Origin: Symbiodinium natans
Taxonomy: Eukaryota; Sar; Dinophyceae; Suessiales; Symbiodiniaceae
Direction: 5' to 3'
DNA: 64,000 nucleotides
Assembly: GCA_905221605.1 (NCBI GenBank)
Contig: CAJNDS010002355.1
Span: 277,001-341,000 of the forward strand
Positions 51,681-62,420 of this stretch are shown in pieces (position 1 is the stretch's first letter; every line of letters starts with the position of its first letter). Below the pieces are notes generated by a model that saw only the letters and a list, made by a program, of their open reading frames with translations, was not told the origin of the DNA and searched no databases. A program made the translations under genes and the position numbers.

Positions 51681-52295
51681 CCCGCGATCGCCCACCCCCA
51701 CTGAATTGCTGCGTGTATCTGTTCAAAAGTTGCAGCCGCGCCACGAAACACGACCGCAACATAAACTCATAGAAACGAAAATCAGAGGCCCTGTGCCAAA
51801 GCAACACCTGACACATGCAATTAGTTTCAGGAGGGAAATTGTGCCTGTCATGGACAGAACAGCAGCACAATAAACCCTGGACCAGCAACATCTTTGAATC
51901 TGTTGTTCTTCTGCTCGCAATCAACGCGCCGGGGCAAGACCAGGTCGTCAAGAAGACAACAGAATGGATGCCATACCCTAAATCCTAAACGCCAAACCCA
52001 GTATCTACCTGCCTTCCTGGACGACTATAGTTTATGGTGTAGCAGCAGCGCCCCAACGTCCGCGGCAATCAAGCAAAACACAAGAAAAGAAGAGTGCAAC
52101 GAAGAGAGGGAGAGAGAGAGAGAGAACACCCCAAAAAGCGAGCAGAGTCACCCAAAACCGCAATGTCCTCCCCTCCCCCTGCCTCCCCCCTCTAACCCTT
52201 AACCCCACATGAATCTCCCCCCTCCCCCTCCCCCTCCCCCCTCCCTCTCCCCCGTCCCCCTCAACCCCCTCAACCCCCACTCTCACGTTGCTCAG

Positions 52296-52365
52296 GTGTT
52301 GGTGGCGACCTCAGAGGATGCCTGGTGCGACAAATGTTCAGAGGACCCCGGGTGTGGGTTGGCGC
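52296..52365 (+). CDS. candidate exon, Cys-rich
   Basis: After gttgctcag it reads VLVATSEDAWCDKCSEDPGC, then GLA. The Cys spacing (C-x2-C-x5-C) recalls PSI/EGF-like modules that accompany extracellular Kelch propellers, but is too short to assign. Donor gtgttt. Confidence 0.48.
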
Positions 52366-53152
52366 GTGTTTAAGGGTCAAGGGTTTAGGGTTGAGGGTTG
52401 AGGGTTGAGGCAGGGTCCAGGGTTCGAAGATGTTTGTTCTTCATGTTCTTGTTGTCAATGTTTTTTTCTTGTTGATGGGTGCAGTCACCGAGAAGTTGGA
52501 GCTTGTGTAAAGAAGCGAGGCATAATCCAAGATAGCTCAAACTCTTTCCGTCTGTTGCACATGCTTGCAGGCTGCGACTGGAACTGTTTTTCTGCGTTGT
52601 GTTTTGTTTTGTTGTTTTAAGTCCGCTTCATTTCTTATAAGGGAGCCTATTCATACATACTTTTTAATTGGCTTAAAGCACAACTCAGTTTTTGGTTTTA
52701 GTAAAGCCATCGTCTGCCGATGCTCGCAAGCCGCACACGTAATGGCAGCAGGTGCACGGGGTAAGGCAAGGGTCAGGAAGATTCAAGAAGCATTGTTTAA
52801 GACATAGTCGTCAAGGTGCCGGCTGCCAGCGAGTATGCGTACACAAGATTGGCTTTTGTTTTATGTTGAAGTATTTCCTAAGCATTTTCTAAGTAGTTTC
52901 TTTTACATTTCCATTCAAAAGTGCGAAATGTATGCTTCGAAGGCACTGCCCCCTGGCGAGCAAGTGTACAACTGCCGTGGCCTTGGTCGAATGGGGGCTT
53001 GTTCAAGTCATGGACTTTTGTTGAACCGTGGACTTGTGCGGGATATGCTGACATAGTACGGACCCATCAACCTCTGATGATTCCAGAGTGATCTCGAAGA
53101 TATCTTTGGCTTCCCTTGCGTTTCATCCGGGTGCCAGGGCCTGTCCGCGTAG

Positions 53153-53420
53153 GCCCAAACCCCAAACCCCAAACCCCAAACCCCAAACCCCAAACCCCAA
53201 ACCCCAAACCCCAAACCCCAAACCCCAAACCCCAAACCCCAAACCCCAAACCCCCAACCCCAAACCCCAAACCCCACACCCCAAACCCCAAACCCCAAAC
53301 CCCAAACCCCAAACCCCAAACCCCAAACCCCAAACCCCAAACCCCAAACCCCAAACCCCAAACCCCAAACCCCAAACCCCAAACCCCAAACCCCAAACCC
53401 CAAACCCCAAACCCCAAACC
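53153..53420 (+). repeat. homogeneous CCCCAAA array
   Basis: About 38 copies of the heptamer CCCCAAA (TTTGGGG on the other strand) with three single-base variants, switching at 53421 to about seven CCCTAAA units. Pro-Lys-Pro and Gly-Phe-Gly frames here are artefacts. Confidence 0.98.
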
Positions 53421-53509
53421 CTAAACCCTAAACCCTAAACCCTAAACCCTAAACCCTAAACCCTAGCCCTAAACCCTAAACCCGTAGGCCCCCTTATGAT
53501 CTTCCACAG

Positions 53510-53567
53510 GCTCGGAGTGCGACTACTTCGAATGCAAGAGCGACGGCCTCAGTGGCAGACCCATGCC
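53510..53567 (+). CDS. exon, Cys-containing
   Basis: After cttccacag it reads SECDYFECKSDGLSGRPM, ending at a strong gtaagg donor. CCCTAAA array 30 nt upstream; an inverted-repeat element starts 6 nt after the exon. Two Cys suggest a disulfide-bearing loop in a secreted or luminal domain. Confidence 0.62.
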
Positions 53568-53573
53568 GTAAGG

Positions 53574-53672
53574 GTTCATGTGGGTAGTTCTCGGATCCTT
53601 TTTTAACGGGTGCTGCCGAATAATGGGTTCCCAAAAAAGGACCCTAATTTAGAAAATTACAAAATCACCCAT
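53574..53672. repeat. inverted-repeat element, GTGGGTGG family
   Basis: Starts ttcatgtgggtagttctc and ends aaaatcacccatgtacc, with aaggaccct inside. It starts 6 nt after the preceding exon. Relative of 4033-4130. Confidence 0.65.
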
Positions 53673-54232
53673 GTACCCCAAGAGTATATATACCTCGGCC
53701 CCAAATGTACAGGATGTGTTTATAGCCTATGGGTGGAGCCCAAAGCTTTGCGTTTCACGCCCTTTTGTCAAGAAGGTGATGTCTCTGCAACCCCATGAAG
53801 CCCACAAATCCTACTATACGGACCCCATTAAAGATCAATAAGCGTAAATCAAAAACATAAATAAATATTAAAACATATATATATATATTATATATATATA
53901 TATACATACATACATATGTACTTTGTAGTTATGTACTTATGTACACAAAACTGTGAAAGCCCCTTGCCCTACAAGCCCTATATGAGCCCGAAGCACCAAG
54001 CCGGAGGTTGCCGCGCCAGGGGTGCCTGAGAGACGGCGATGAAGGGATGGGATCTATTTGTCCATTTAGGGTTTAGGGTTTAGGGTTTAGGGCTTCAGGA
54101 GTGTGCGGCGCGGTGCCTGCATCGCGTTTCACGTGGCCTTGCCGCAGGATTGTTTCTCTTGTGGTGACTGTATTGTTTTATCTTGTGCCATAGTATTGAT
54201 GATATTTTTAGTTATGACATCGTTTTTTACAG

Positions 54233-54286
54233 GCCGGGAAATTCACCCTCCCGTTCCCACTCCCACCCACATCTCTGACTTGTTAG
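54233..54286 (+). CDS. exon of Kelch/membrane gene
   Basis: A strong acceptor (cgttttttacag) and donor (gtaaag) enclose REIHPPVPTPTHISDLL. It begins and ends so that its final G plus GT of the next exon makes Gly: a 95-nt intron (54287-54381) with canonical ends and matched phase. Confidence 0.68.
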   Translation, partial: AGKFTLPFPLPPTSLTC

Positions 54287-54381
54287 GTAAAGCGAATATA
54301 TCAACCTAGAAAAAAGTATTTTACTTTTGCTACATATTCTGAGTTCTCTTATAACAATAAACGTATGAGTTCGTGCCACAG

Positions 54382-54491
54382 GTTTCTCAGAGACCTGCCG
54401 CGAGGCCATTACCCAGGTGTCATCCAGTGACCCTGCAGTCCATCTCGAGGGCTTCTCAAGCCCGGTCGCATGGGCCCAGGACCCACAGGGT
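54382..54491 (+). CDS. exon of Kelch/membrane gene
   Basis: After gtgccacag it reads FSETCREAITQVSSSDPAVH, then LEGFSSPVAWAQDPQG, with gtgtag as donor in phase 0. TTTAGGG repeats follow within 15 nt. Joined before and after in matching phase. Confidence 0.68.
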
Positions 54492-54799
54492 GTGTAGGAT
54501 GCTAGGGTTTAGGGTTTAGGGTTTGGGGTTTGGGGTTTAGGGTTTAGGGTTTAGGGTTTAGGGTTTAGGGTCCATCGATGCTCTGGGCAGCTTTCGCTTT
54601 GCGTGCGGGAGCTCTGGGAGAGATAGGCGGCATGTACAGCTTCGCGAGGCCTTCTCTGAGGCTGCCTGCAGAACAAATTCCGAGGACCCACTTGGAGGTT
54701 CATGGTACTTGATAACCCATTCTTTAGGATATTAGTACCCCCTCGTATAATCCCTTTTAAGGACTGACCCTGAAACCTCAAGCCCTGGGCGCCTCGCAG

Positions 54800-54856
54800 G
54801 TTTCCGGCACGCCGCCATTGGAGCGCGCGTTCCATTCCTTCGACCTGATCGGCATG
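54800..54856 (+). CDS. Kelch-repeat exon
   Basis: After gcctcgcag it reads VSGTPPLERAFHSFDLIGM: Gly-x-Pro-Pro-x-x-Arg-x-x-His-Ser is the Kelch blade opening. Phase 0 follows the preceding exon; donor gtgccc. An ACTTGGAGGTTCATGG element starts at 54690 in the upstream intron. Confidence 0.68.
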
Positions 54857-55224
54857 GTGCCCAGTTTTGTGGGGATCCATTTGCCCTTGGGATACGTTTT
54901 GGCTAAAATCCCCCCCATCTTAAGTGTCAGTCATGTTTTTTCGGTTGGGAAATCGTTTTGTTATGTTTCCGAGAGTGTGAAGAAGCACCTTTCCCAGTCC
55001 CCATGCCCATAGGCTTCCTAAGAGGTGCCCACCTCACGAGTGACCCCATCTAGAGATGAATCGTTTGTCACTTCGGGCCGTGAGCCGTGCAGAATTGGAG
55101 GGACTGTCGGGCTGGGTCCAGGGTTAGGTCCGATGATCTACACGCAGCTCGTAGTCACCTTGGCCTTTTGTGGGACAATCAATCGCACTGGTGCAAGTAC
55201 ATCCGTGTTCCAGTATATAAATAC

Positions 55225-55880
55225 AGTAAGGCCGCGGTTCGTGTAGGTTCGTTTCGGTTTCCGCTACATACTCTGGAACGGTTCCGGTTCAGGCGGTTCG
55301 CTGCGGCTTGCGGTTCGGTTCGGTTCGGTTCGGGTCTCCCCCCACCCCCCCTCCATCCAGCCTCCATCCAGCCCAGCCCCCCTCCAGCCCAGCCATCCAG
55401 CCCCCCTCCATCCAGCCCAGCCCAGCCCACCCCAGCCCCTCCATCCAGGGGCTAAGCTGGATGGAGGCGGGCTTGGGGTTGGATGGAGGGGGCTGGATGG
55501 AGGGGGGGCTGGGTTGCATTGGGGGGGCTTGGGGGCTTGGAGGGGGGGGTGGGCTGGGGGCTTGGGGGGGGCTGGGGCGGTTGGGCTGGATGGAGGGGGG
55601 CTGGGCTGGATGGAGGGGGCTGGGCTTGGGCTGGATGGAGGCTGGATGGGGGATGGAGGGGGGCTTGGAGGGGGGGCTGAGCTAGATTGGATGGAGGGGG
55701 CTGGGCTGGATGGGGGGCTGGGCTGGATGGAGGGGGGCTGGGCAGGCCTTGGCTTGAGGTTCGGTTCCATGGCGGTTCGTGTTTGTCTCGGTTTCGGCGG
55801 TTCACGGTTCACACGGTTCCTTTGCGCGTGCGGTTCTTGGCGGTTCGGTTCCGGTTTGCGGTTCGGTTCGCGGCTTTCCT
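55225..55880. repeat. compound satellite: GGTTC repeats around inverted CCATCCAGCC/GGCTGGATGG blocks
   Basis: GGTTCGGTTC-type repeats at 55225-55335 and 55755-55875 (same orientation) flank a C-rich block of CCATCCAGCC units (55340-55450) and a longer G-rich block of GGCTGGATGGAGGGGG units (55451-55750). The two blocks are reverse complements, so a long hairpin is possible. The Pro/Ser and Gly/Trp frames are repeat artefacts. Confidence 0.92.
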
Positions 55881-56177
55881 GTAAATAGCCTCTGTCACAT
55901 TCTGCGAGCCAGCAAGTACATGTTTTGTTTGAGCTTGTACCGGCAATCCAGAAATACCGAGGCAAGTGGGTCTTCTGCTTTGCTGGCTCCAGCCAGACCA
56001 GGCGTGGTGGTATGTTTGCATCGCTCCGTGCATCCGACTTGTCCTGAAATGGGATGGCACCCCTTCCCCCCTTAAACCATAAACCCTAAACCCTAAACCC
56101 CAAACCCTAAATCCTAAACCCTAAACCCTAACCTGGCTATACTCCGATTGTTGACGATCGCCTGCCCCACGCTGCAG

Positions 56178-56256
56178 CATCAGCGACTTGTACATCCTCG
56201 ACATGCCGAACATGAGATGGGCACGGCCCTTGTACGAGGGCCAGGCAGGGCAGCGG
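56178..56256 (+). CDS. Kelch-repeat exon
   Basis: After acgctgcag it reads ISDLYILDMPNMRWARPLYE, then GQAGQR, ending in phase 0 at a gtgagc donor. This is a textbook Kelch strand (DLYILD) plus Trp. CCCTAAA tract upstream, TTTAGGG downstream. The next exon at 56685 follows in phase. Confidence 0.8.
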
Positions 56257-56684
56257 GTGAGCAACACTATACTTTAGGGATTAGGGAGCCGGGTTTAGGG
56301 TTTAGGGTTTAGGGTTTAGGGTTTTGGGCTTTGGGTTTTGGGTTTTGGGTTTTGGGTTTAGTTGTGAGGACCTCGTTCTTCCCTCGTGTTTCGGTTGTCA
56401 CAGGGACCGTCCAGCATCTCCCGAGTGGTCTGGGACTTTGTTTTAATGGGGCACTTTTGCATGTGCCGCCCTCGCGTGAGGGTTGTTCACGTAAGCCCAG
56501 ATTGAATCGTCCACGTAGCGTAAACCAAGTTGAGTCTTTCACGATCTTGCAGATTTCTTCACGGGTACTCTCTGCAGTGTTCAGAGTTCAACCATAACCA
56601 TGCAGCACTCCCCTGTGCAAAGCTTAGGATTTAGGATTAGCGGTGACTCTAACCCTTGCGGACCTGCCAGCCGGCACGCAACAG

Positions 56685-56756
56685 GTGAATGCCAGAGCAC
56701 ATGCCTCCTCCGTTCTCCATGACAAGCTCATCGTTTTTGGTGGCGTGAGAGACAAG
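56685..56756 (+). CDS. Kelch-repeat exon
   Basis: After gcaacag it reads VNARAHASSVLHDKLIVFGG, then VRDK: Arg-x-His-x-Ser and LIVFGG complete a blade with the exon at 56178. Donor is gtgaga (after GG, 56745) or gtggga (56757). The frame is also open upstream (TLTLADLPAGTQQ), so the exon could start earlier. Confidence 0.8.
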
Positions 56757-56785
56757 GTGGGACTCCTCAAAATTCCTCTTGGCAG

Positions 56786-56898
56786 CCCAGTGGTGCCCCT
56801 TCTTTTTTCTCCTTTTTTGGTTCTAGGTTCCCTTAGAAAGTAACCAGCCTCAAATCGGGCAGCCTTGTATACTGTAATATAGTTACTGGGCTACCAAG
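56786..56898. repeat. inverted-repeat element, GCCCAGTGG family
   Basis: Ends cagcccagtggtgcccc and tagttactgggctacc are imperfect reverse complements. Related to 21878-21981; a partial copy is near 61847. It follows a Kelch exon by 30 nt. Confidence 0.7.
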
Positions 56899-56999
56899 GC
56901 TGGTGAGGCCCTGAACCCCATGCTTCGCTCCAAGAAGAGTCCTGAATCTCTGACCTAAGCAACCACGCCAAAGCCAAAGCCCTAAGGCCTAAAAGCCCT

Positions 57000-58620
57000 G
57001 AAGACCCTCGAACCCTAATTGGATTCCTAAACGCCCTTTAGTTGCTCAACCCCTAATCCGGATCCTCGCAGATCACACAAACCTCCAAGAACGGCCCGCC
57101 GGATGTCGAGCGCGGCGGCCAAGGGGTTCCACACCACATCGTCGTTGGACGTAGCCCTGTTGGTTGCTTTTGGCTTTTTCGTTTTCTGAGGGACCATTGT
57201 TGGGTACAAGTAGGCTCTGCGAACAGCTGAGCGCGGGCTGCATTCCGTAATCTGACATGAGAGACAGATTCTTTCAGAAATTCAAGGCTGCTTTGGCAGC
57301 TCTGCTTTCATGATTCGGAGCTTGAATGTTGGTGTCGGGGTTCATGGTGCCTGCCAACCTTCTTAGTTGAGGAATATGCCCTCAGCAAGAATGCGATTCC
57401 TCAACTTAGGGCTGCGTGATCGTCCCACTCTCGTAGAACGTATTCCCACTATCAACGACCAACAGTATTGAATATACATACATGTACATATTTCCTCATG
57501 TGCTTTCATAGCCCTTTATTCAAGCACACACATACATTTCTGTAGAGAGAGTTTTTCAGAAATACATGCATACATTGAGATATATTATATGCATGTGTAT
57601 ACGAATATATATATATATATATATATATTTTTATTTATATTTATATTTATTTATTTATGCATATGTATACATATATATGTCTAGAGAATATTTCAACCTT
57701 GAAGACGTCGCAGTCGATTTGCAGCACGTGGCCACCTGAGCAATGAAGGCCACACATCTCGAAGAAGCTCTTCTTCTTGAATGTGCTCGAGGCAAACCCA
57801 AATTGAACAACAAGCCACCCAAAGCCTAAGCCTACAGGCCATAACCTAACGCCACAAGCCCTAAACGCCCTAAATCTTGAGATCCTAAATCAGCAGAGCC
57901 TCGATCCCTTGGGCCACAGAAGCCTCCAAGACTGCGTGTATTCTATGAGATAGGAGGTTGTAGGGTTGAGGGCCTAGGGGTGATGGGTTTAGGGCTGTGA
58001 ACACAGAAGCCCCAGCAAGCTTTCCCCCTGCCCAAGCGCGAAGCGCCTCATGGCCACCAAGCCGTGCATTTCAGGCTCAAGCCTTTCTGGGGTATCCCCA
58101 TCCCTGGACTTTGTGAACCGGTAGCTTACCCCTCCCTGTCCGGATGTCTCTGATTCAGCCGGCGTCGGCCGTGCTTGGGCCGATCTCCCTCACAGCCGCT
58201 GAGCCAGGGTTCAGAGCTATGCGAGGTGTGGGGGGTGTGTCGGTATGAAGACAAGTGCCTATATGCATACACACATGCGCATATGTATCCATATATACAT
58301 ATACACACATACATATACGCACATACACGCATGTACGTATATGCATGCATACATACATATATATATATATAATACACGCACAATCTGCGTGCATGTGTCT
58401 TCATGTTTCAGCGTCCGCCTCTGCAGGAAGCAGCAGCGCCGCCAAATAGCTAGGATTTCCCTTGGTACCTTTGCGGGCAGGATTCCTTGTAAACAGGAAC
58501 TCCCAACCCCCAACCCGAAGCCCTAAGCCCCAAGCCCCAGTTTTTCCCTAAACCCTTTACACTCTAAATAAACCCTAAACCCGACAGACTGAACTTAGCC
58601 ATAAACCAAAACCCTTGGAA
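57000..58620. other. intronic stretch, few coding hints
   Basis: Weak candidates at 57073-57146 (+ ITQTSKNGPPDVERGGQG; the minus frame NPLAAALDIRRAVLGG is also open) and 58400-58440 (SASASAGSSSAAK). TATA and CATACA microsatellites at 57470-57690 and 58255-58375. CCCTAAA-type text at 58510-58620. Confidence 0.4.
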
Positions 58621-58623
58621 CAG

Positions 58624-58695
58624 CCCCCAGCTGCCAAGGCACTGGTCGGCTTTCTCGTCCTTGCGCATTTGGCCTTCTGCATCTTCGACGCTGGG
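58624..58695 (+). CDS. candidate exon, membrane-spanning segment
   Basis: Reads AKALVGFLVLAHLAFCIF, then DAG, before an in-frame TAG at 58699. About 17 mostly hydrophobic residues bounded by charges fit a transmembrane helix. Acceptor cccccag; the donor may be gatttag (GA type) or lie just before it. CCCTAAA upstream, TTTAGGG from 58720. Confidence 0.48.
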
Positions 58696-59253
58696 ATTTA
58701 GATTTTGTAGATAGCAGATTTAGGGTTTAGGGTGTAGGGTTTAGTGTTTAGGGTTTAGGGTTTAGGGTTTAGGCTGTGTTTGTGTAGGAGCTTGTTCGTT
58801 TAGAGTTTAGACCTTTCTGTAGATTAGTGCGCGTAAATACATTCTAAATGTAATCGCTTCTAAAACATAGTGATCTAATTTGAGCTATACAGAGAGTTAT
58901 GTTTTGCTTCTATGCGGGTTCTACATGATAACCGGTATTTCTTCAGGCCCCTGCAGTAGAGTCAGCACGCTGGAGACTCTCAGTAGGTCGGTTGCCATGC
59001 CACGGCAACCAGCTCAGTGGCCTGTTGTACGGGTTGCCAAAACAGACATCTCCTCTGGCATTCTCTCTGAGGGTGAAACTCTGTCCACACCTTTTTGAAA
59101 TAGGCATTTCCCAAAACTAGGGGTACCCCTTTTGTACCCCAATAGAGTTGAATCCCCTTAAAGGGACCCCAAAACAGGGTACTGTGCGAAACCCTGTTGT
59201 CCTAAAGAGTATGAACCATGCCGCAGATGCTGGCGAGCGTCAGATCCGACCAG

Positions 59254-59328
59254 AGCATGACGATTGGACACGTGGAGGTGTCCAACACGCTTCAGCGCCT
59301 CGACCTTGCACCCTGCAACGAGCCTCAA
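59254..59328 (+). CDS. candidate Kelch-like exon
   Basis: After gatccgaccag it reads SMTIGHVEVSNTLQRLDLAP, with the SNTLQRLDL pattern of a Kelch second strand. Another frame (DDWTRGGVQHASAPRP) is also open. A TTTCCCAAAACTAGGGG element lies just upstream (59102-59190). Confidence 0.38.
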
Positions 59329-60104
59329 ACTCCTAAACCCTAAAACCTTGTAGACCCTAGACCCTAAACCCTAAACCCTAAACCCTAAACCCTAAACCCT
59401 AAACCTGCCCTCTAGAAGGCCCAAGGCCGAGCCCAAAAGCCTTCCTCCTGTTGAATGAGGCCAATACAGGAGCCGAAATTGTTTTCTACAAATGTAGCGT
59501 CCGCTACGCGAGATACCTACTCTGCTTGAAGAGTTCCACCAGGAAGTCCCCAAGCCATGTCAGAGTCTCCGTAAGCTACATCTCCTTCCGCTTCCCCCAA
59601 TCCTTGCTCTTCCCCCTGAATGCATAGGGATCTCTGTTGTTTTTAATCCGCCGGGGCCTGGGTTAGATTCTGCGTTCGAAAGGTTTGTGTGTGTGTGTGT
59701 GTGTTGGGGAGGGGGCTTACGCAGAGATGAATATCCCCAACTTGGGTCGTTAGGGTACTTGGGGTTTTGCAGGTGTAGGTGCTCTTCCTCATAGCTACTG
59801 ACATCAGAGGCTTGGTAGGACCTTGGGGTTTTTTGTGGGCTTTTGAGGCCACACTACGGAGGCCTGTGGTGCAACTACTAACTAATTCTGCCAGCTTCGA
59901 TTTCAGACTACGGACCATGAAAGGGAATTGCGATGCGAACATGCTTCATCATAACTAGCTGCCTTGGGCTCAGGGTTTAAGCTTAGAAGTCGGGCTTTTG
60001 GGTTTAGGGTTTGGGGTTGATAAACTTTCTGTCACAGCTGCTCTGAGCCTTAGGATGGCACCCTGCGCCCGAGAGCCTCAGCCCTATAGGCCCTAATAAA
60101 GGAG

Positions 60105-60278
60105 TGGAAATAATTAGTAACAATATTCCCTTAGGGTCCCTGTGTAAGTACACTATACTGGCACCCCAAAACCCCTATTCTAATTCTGAAACCCTTAGGG
60201 TTTCTTGTAAGTATACTATAAGAACCCCCCCCCCCCAAAAAAAAAAAAAAAAAAACGCGCTATTCTAATTCTGAAGGC
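60105..60278. repeat. inverted-repeat element with duplicated right half and C12-A19 tract
   Basis: A complete copy (60105-60178: ggaaataattagtaac to attctaattctga) is followed by a second right half in which the core CCCCAAAA has become C12-A19 (60225-60255), then cgctattctaattctga again. Confidence 0.75.
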
Positions 60279-60296
60279 CCCTGTGTAACATCTCAG

Positions 60297-60528
60297 GTGT
60301 GCCTTCGGAGCCTTCTGTCTCATCGGCATTCCAATCACCATCCATGCATTCATTGGAACTGTCTTCAGAGCTCCAGGCGTGGGTGACGTGCTTGTTTGGG
60401 GCCGAGGGATACAGCTCATAGGCCCGGGCGGCCTTGATTCAATGTTGCTTCATCACCGCAGTTCCATGGGTATGGAGACACTATCCCTTGCAGCTGTGGA
60501 CATAGTCTACTGCACCAGACGAACAGTG
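60297..60528 (+). CDS. candidate exon, membrane-spanning segment
   Basis: After acatctcag it reads CAFGAFCLIGIPITIHAFIG, then TVFRAPGVGDVLVWGRGIQL, LIGPGGLD and ETLSLAAVDIVYC before TAG. The first part is a clear hydrophobic helix. Donors: gtgggt at 60389 (strong, giving a 30-codon exon) or gtgtag at 60526. It probably belongs to the same multi-pass protein as 58624 and 62081. Confidence 0.55.
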
Positions 60529-62070
60529 TAGCCGCAACATGCAGACATATGGAGATGGGAAGATGGCTCGATGTGTTCATGCACTGCAGTCCGCGCAGCC
60601 TACTGAACTGCAAGAATGCACCCACTGCCAGGCCACCTGTACTCCTACCTTTGGTGCCCTGACTCTGTTCAGTCGAGTTTTCTTGGGGTAGTCGGTCACT
60701 TGCTGTGTTCATGGGTCGGGTTCTTCCACATTCCCTTTTTCTGCGGGCTTATTCTTTTTTGCAATCAACCAGAAAGGGGCCCCCTCGTCATCTCAGTTCA
60801 TTTTAAGGTTGGGCAACCTAGTGTCTTGAAGACGAAATCACCCTAAAGTCGGTTTGAGGTATAGGGCTTTTACCATGAATTAGTTACTATGTCTGGAGTC
60901 CAGAGACTTTCTCTTCCTAGAGGGTCGTCACATGGGGTTGCCGCATGTTCTGGGTCTCGTTGTCTTGGGGTTGTTTTTGAGGATTTTGAGATGGACTCTG
61001 CTCTTTTTGGGGGGGTTATCAATGGGGACACTCGTCTTAAGAATAGGTGAGCTCCACAGTTGGTTGCTCCAAGCAGTGCTTAATCAATTAACCCAATGAG
61101 CCGGACCCGCACCGTGGGCCCTGCCATAAAACCCTGAACCCTAAACCCGAAACCCTTAATGTCACTGATTCTGGGGGCTTCTTTGTGGGAGCCTCACCCG
61201 GCGAACTCCTGAAGGAGTGCCCCCATTCCATTGTCGCGACTCGCGACCCCAGGGTTTAGGGAAAAAGCTGCTGGCAACGTTGTTTTGAACTCAGCTGCCG
61301 CACCTGGACCTACCTGTACCTCATGCACGTATGAAGCTTCATACTCCCTCAGCCCGAAACCTAGCAAGGTATCAGTTCCTGACCCTCGTGGCGGTTGGCG
61401 GGTTTTGTCTTTCCCTGGCGCTGAACCAGAAGAGCTGCTTCACGCGAGAAGGGAAGAATGGGGACCTTGCGACCTTGGTCTGTGTCTTGGACCCGTTCAG
61501 GGGGCTTGGGGGGTGCAGAGTGGGGGGGAATCAAGTTTTTGGAGTTTAAGCTAAGGCTCGGTCCCAGCTTTTTGTCTAGGCAGGTTGCTTCGAAAAGAGA
61601 GCCGTGGCAGCTAGGGTGAGTCCTTACGAAGGAGCTTGTGGTTACAAGTTCCCCATCAACGGAACGCTGACTCGTGAAACCGGGTTGGGGGTTGTTCGAA
61701 AGTTGTTAGGGTCCTCTACAGATACCTCATGGCAAGTTTGGGGAGGGGTATTTTGAAGAGCTACCGCCGTATTCATGTATATTCTCTTGGTGGTGCTTTT
61801 CAGAGATGGTTCCGAAAAGCGTTATGAGGGCCCAAAGAGGTTCTTGGTAGCCCAGCGGTACCCTTTTGCCCTTTTGTTGGTTCTAGATTCTTAGAGTACC
61901 CTGATTGGAATATGGCTGGGAGCACAAGCGAATGTGTGTGTTTAGGTTTTGAGCTCGTGTCTTGAGGCTTTTTGTAGGGTGTTGCTACTTTGGCATCTAC
62001 AAGGTGTTGGCACGAAGCTGTAACCTGCTTGCCGGAGCAAGCAGATGCGGCAAAAGCTGACCACTTGTGA
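60529..62070. other. intronic stretch, little coding support
   Basis: Unique sequence with frames at 60616-60846 and 61231-61554 that are Cys/Phe/Ser-rich without splice support, and a partial GCCCAG-type element at 61847-61915. Telomere-like text only near 61135. Confidence 0.4.
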
Positions 62071-62080
62071 GGGTGGGGAG

Positions 62081-62199
62081 TGTCTCGAGGCGGCCTGCCC
62101 AACATCACCAGCATGGTCTTCCTAGCGGTCTTCCTCCTGAGCATGAGCACGGCCATGTGCTCCCAGGGCCCATTCCGGCTTAGCCCGAGATGTGAGTGT
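62081..62199 (+). CDS. candidate exon, membrane-spanning segment
   Basis: Reads GGLPNITSMVFLAVFLLS, then MSTAMCSQGPFRLSPRCE. SMVFLAVFLLSMSTAM is a good transmembrane helix. Acceptor is one of three AG sites (gtgag, ggggag, ctcgag) and the donor is unclear. A minus frame over it is a shadow. Confidence 0.48.
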
Positions 62200-62337
62200 T
62201 GATCTACAGTGATCTACATGATGGGCGATTTGCGGTACCAAAGCTACGTGAGCAAGTACTGCCCAAACTGAAAGTGCCTATAATTTAGATTAACCCCGGC
62301 GTAGCAGTAGCATCTTTACTTGAGGGTGACGTGGCAG

Positions 62338-62420
62338 GTACTTTGTTTGGTCCCTCAGCGAGAACTTCAAGAGGCGGCTGGAGACAGACCTCTTCCGATA
62401 TCAGGACTCCAAGAGCAAGG
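62338..62420 (+). CDS. exon, charged segment after membrane helices
   Basis: After cgtggcag it reads YFVWSLSENFKRRLETDLFR, then YQDSKSK, ending in phase 1 at gtcgtg. An aromatic start followed by charged residues fits a cytosolic segment just after a membrane helix. Confidence 0.55.

Noticed and set aside
53008-53438. Open frames of more than 100 codons rich in Pro-Lys or Gly-Phe-Gly-Val-Trp on both strands
   Set aside because: They are translations of the CCCCAAA array; a 7-bp unit gives a 7-residue period in every frame and no unique sequence supports coding.
53153-53473. CRISPR-like array
   Set aside because: Direct heptamer tandem without spacers, in eukaryotic intron context.
55087-55965. 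Pro/Ser-rich and Gly/Trp-rich frames up to 233 codons on both strands
   Set aside because: Arise from the CCATCCAGCC/GGCTGGATGG and GGTTC satellite; composition follows the repeat unit only.
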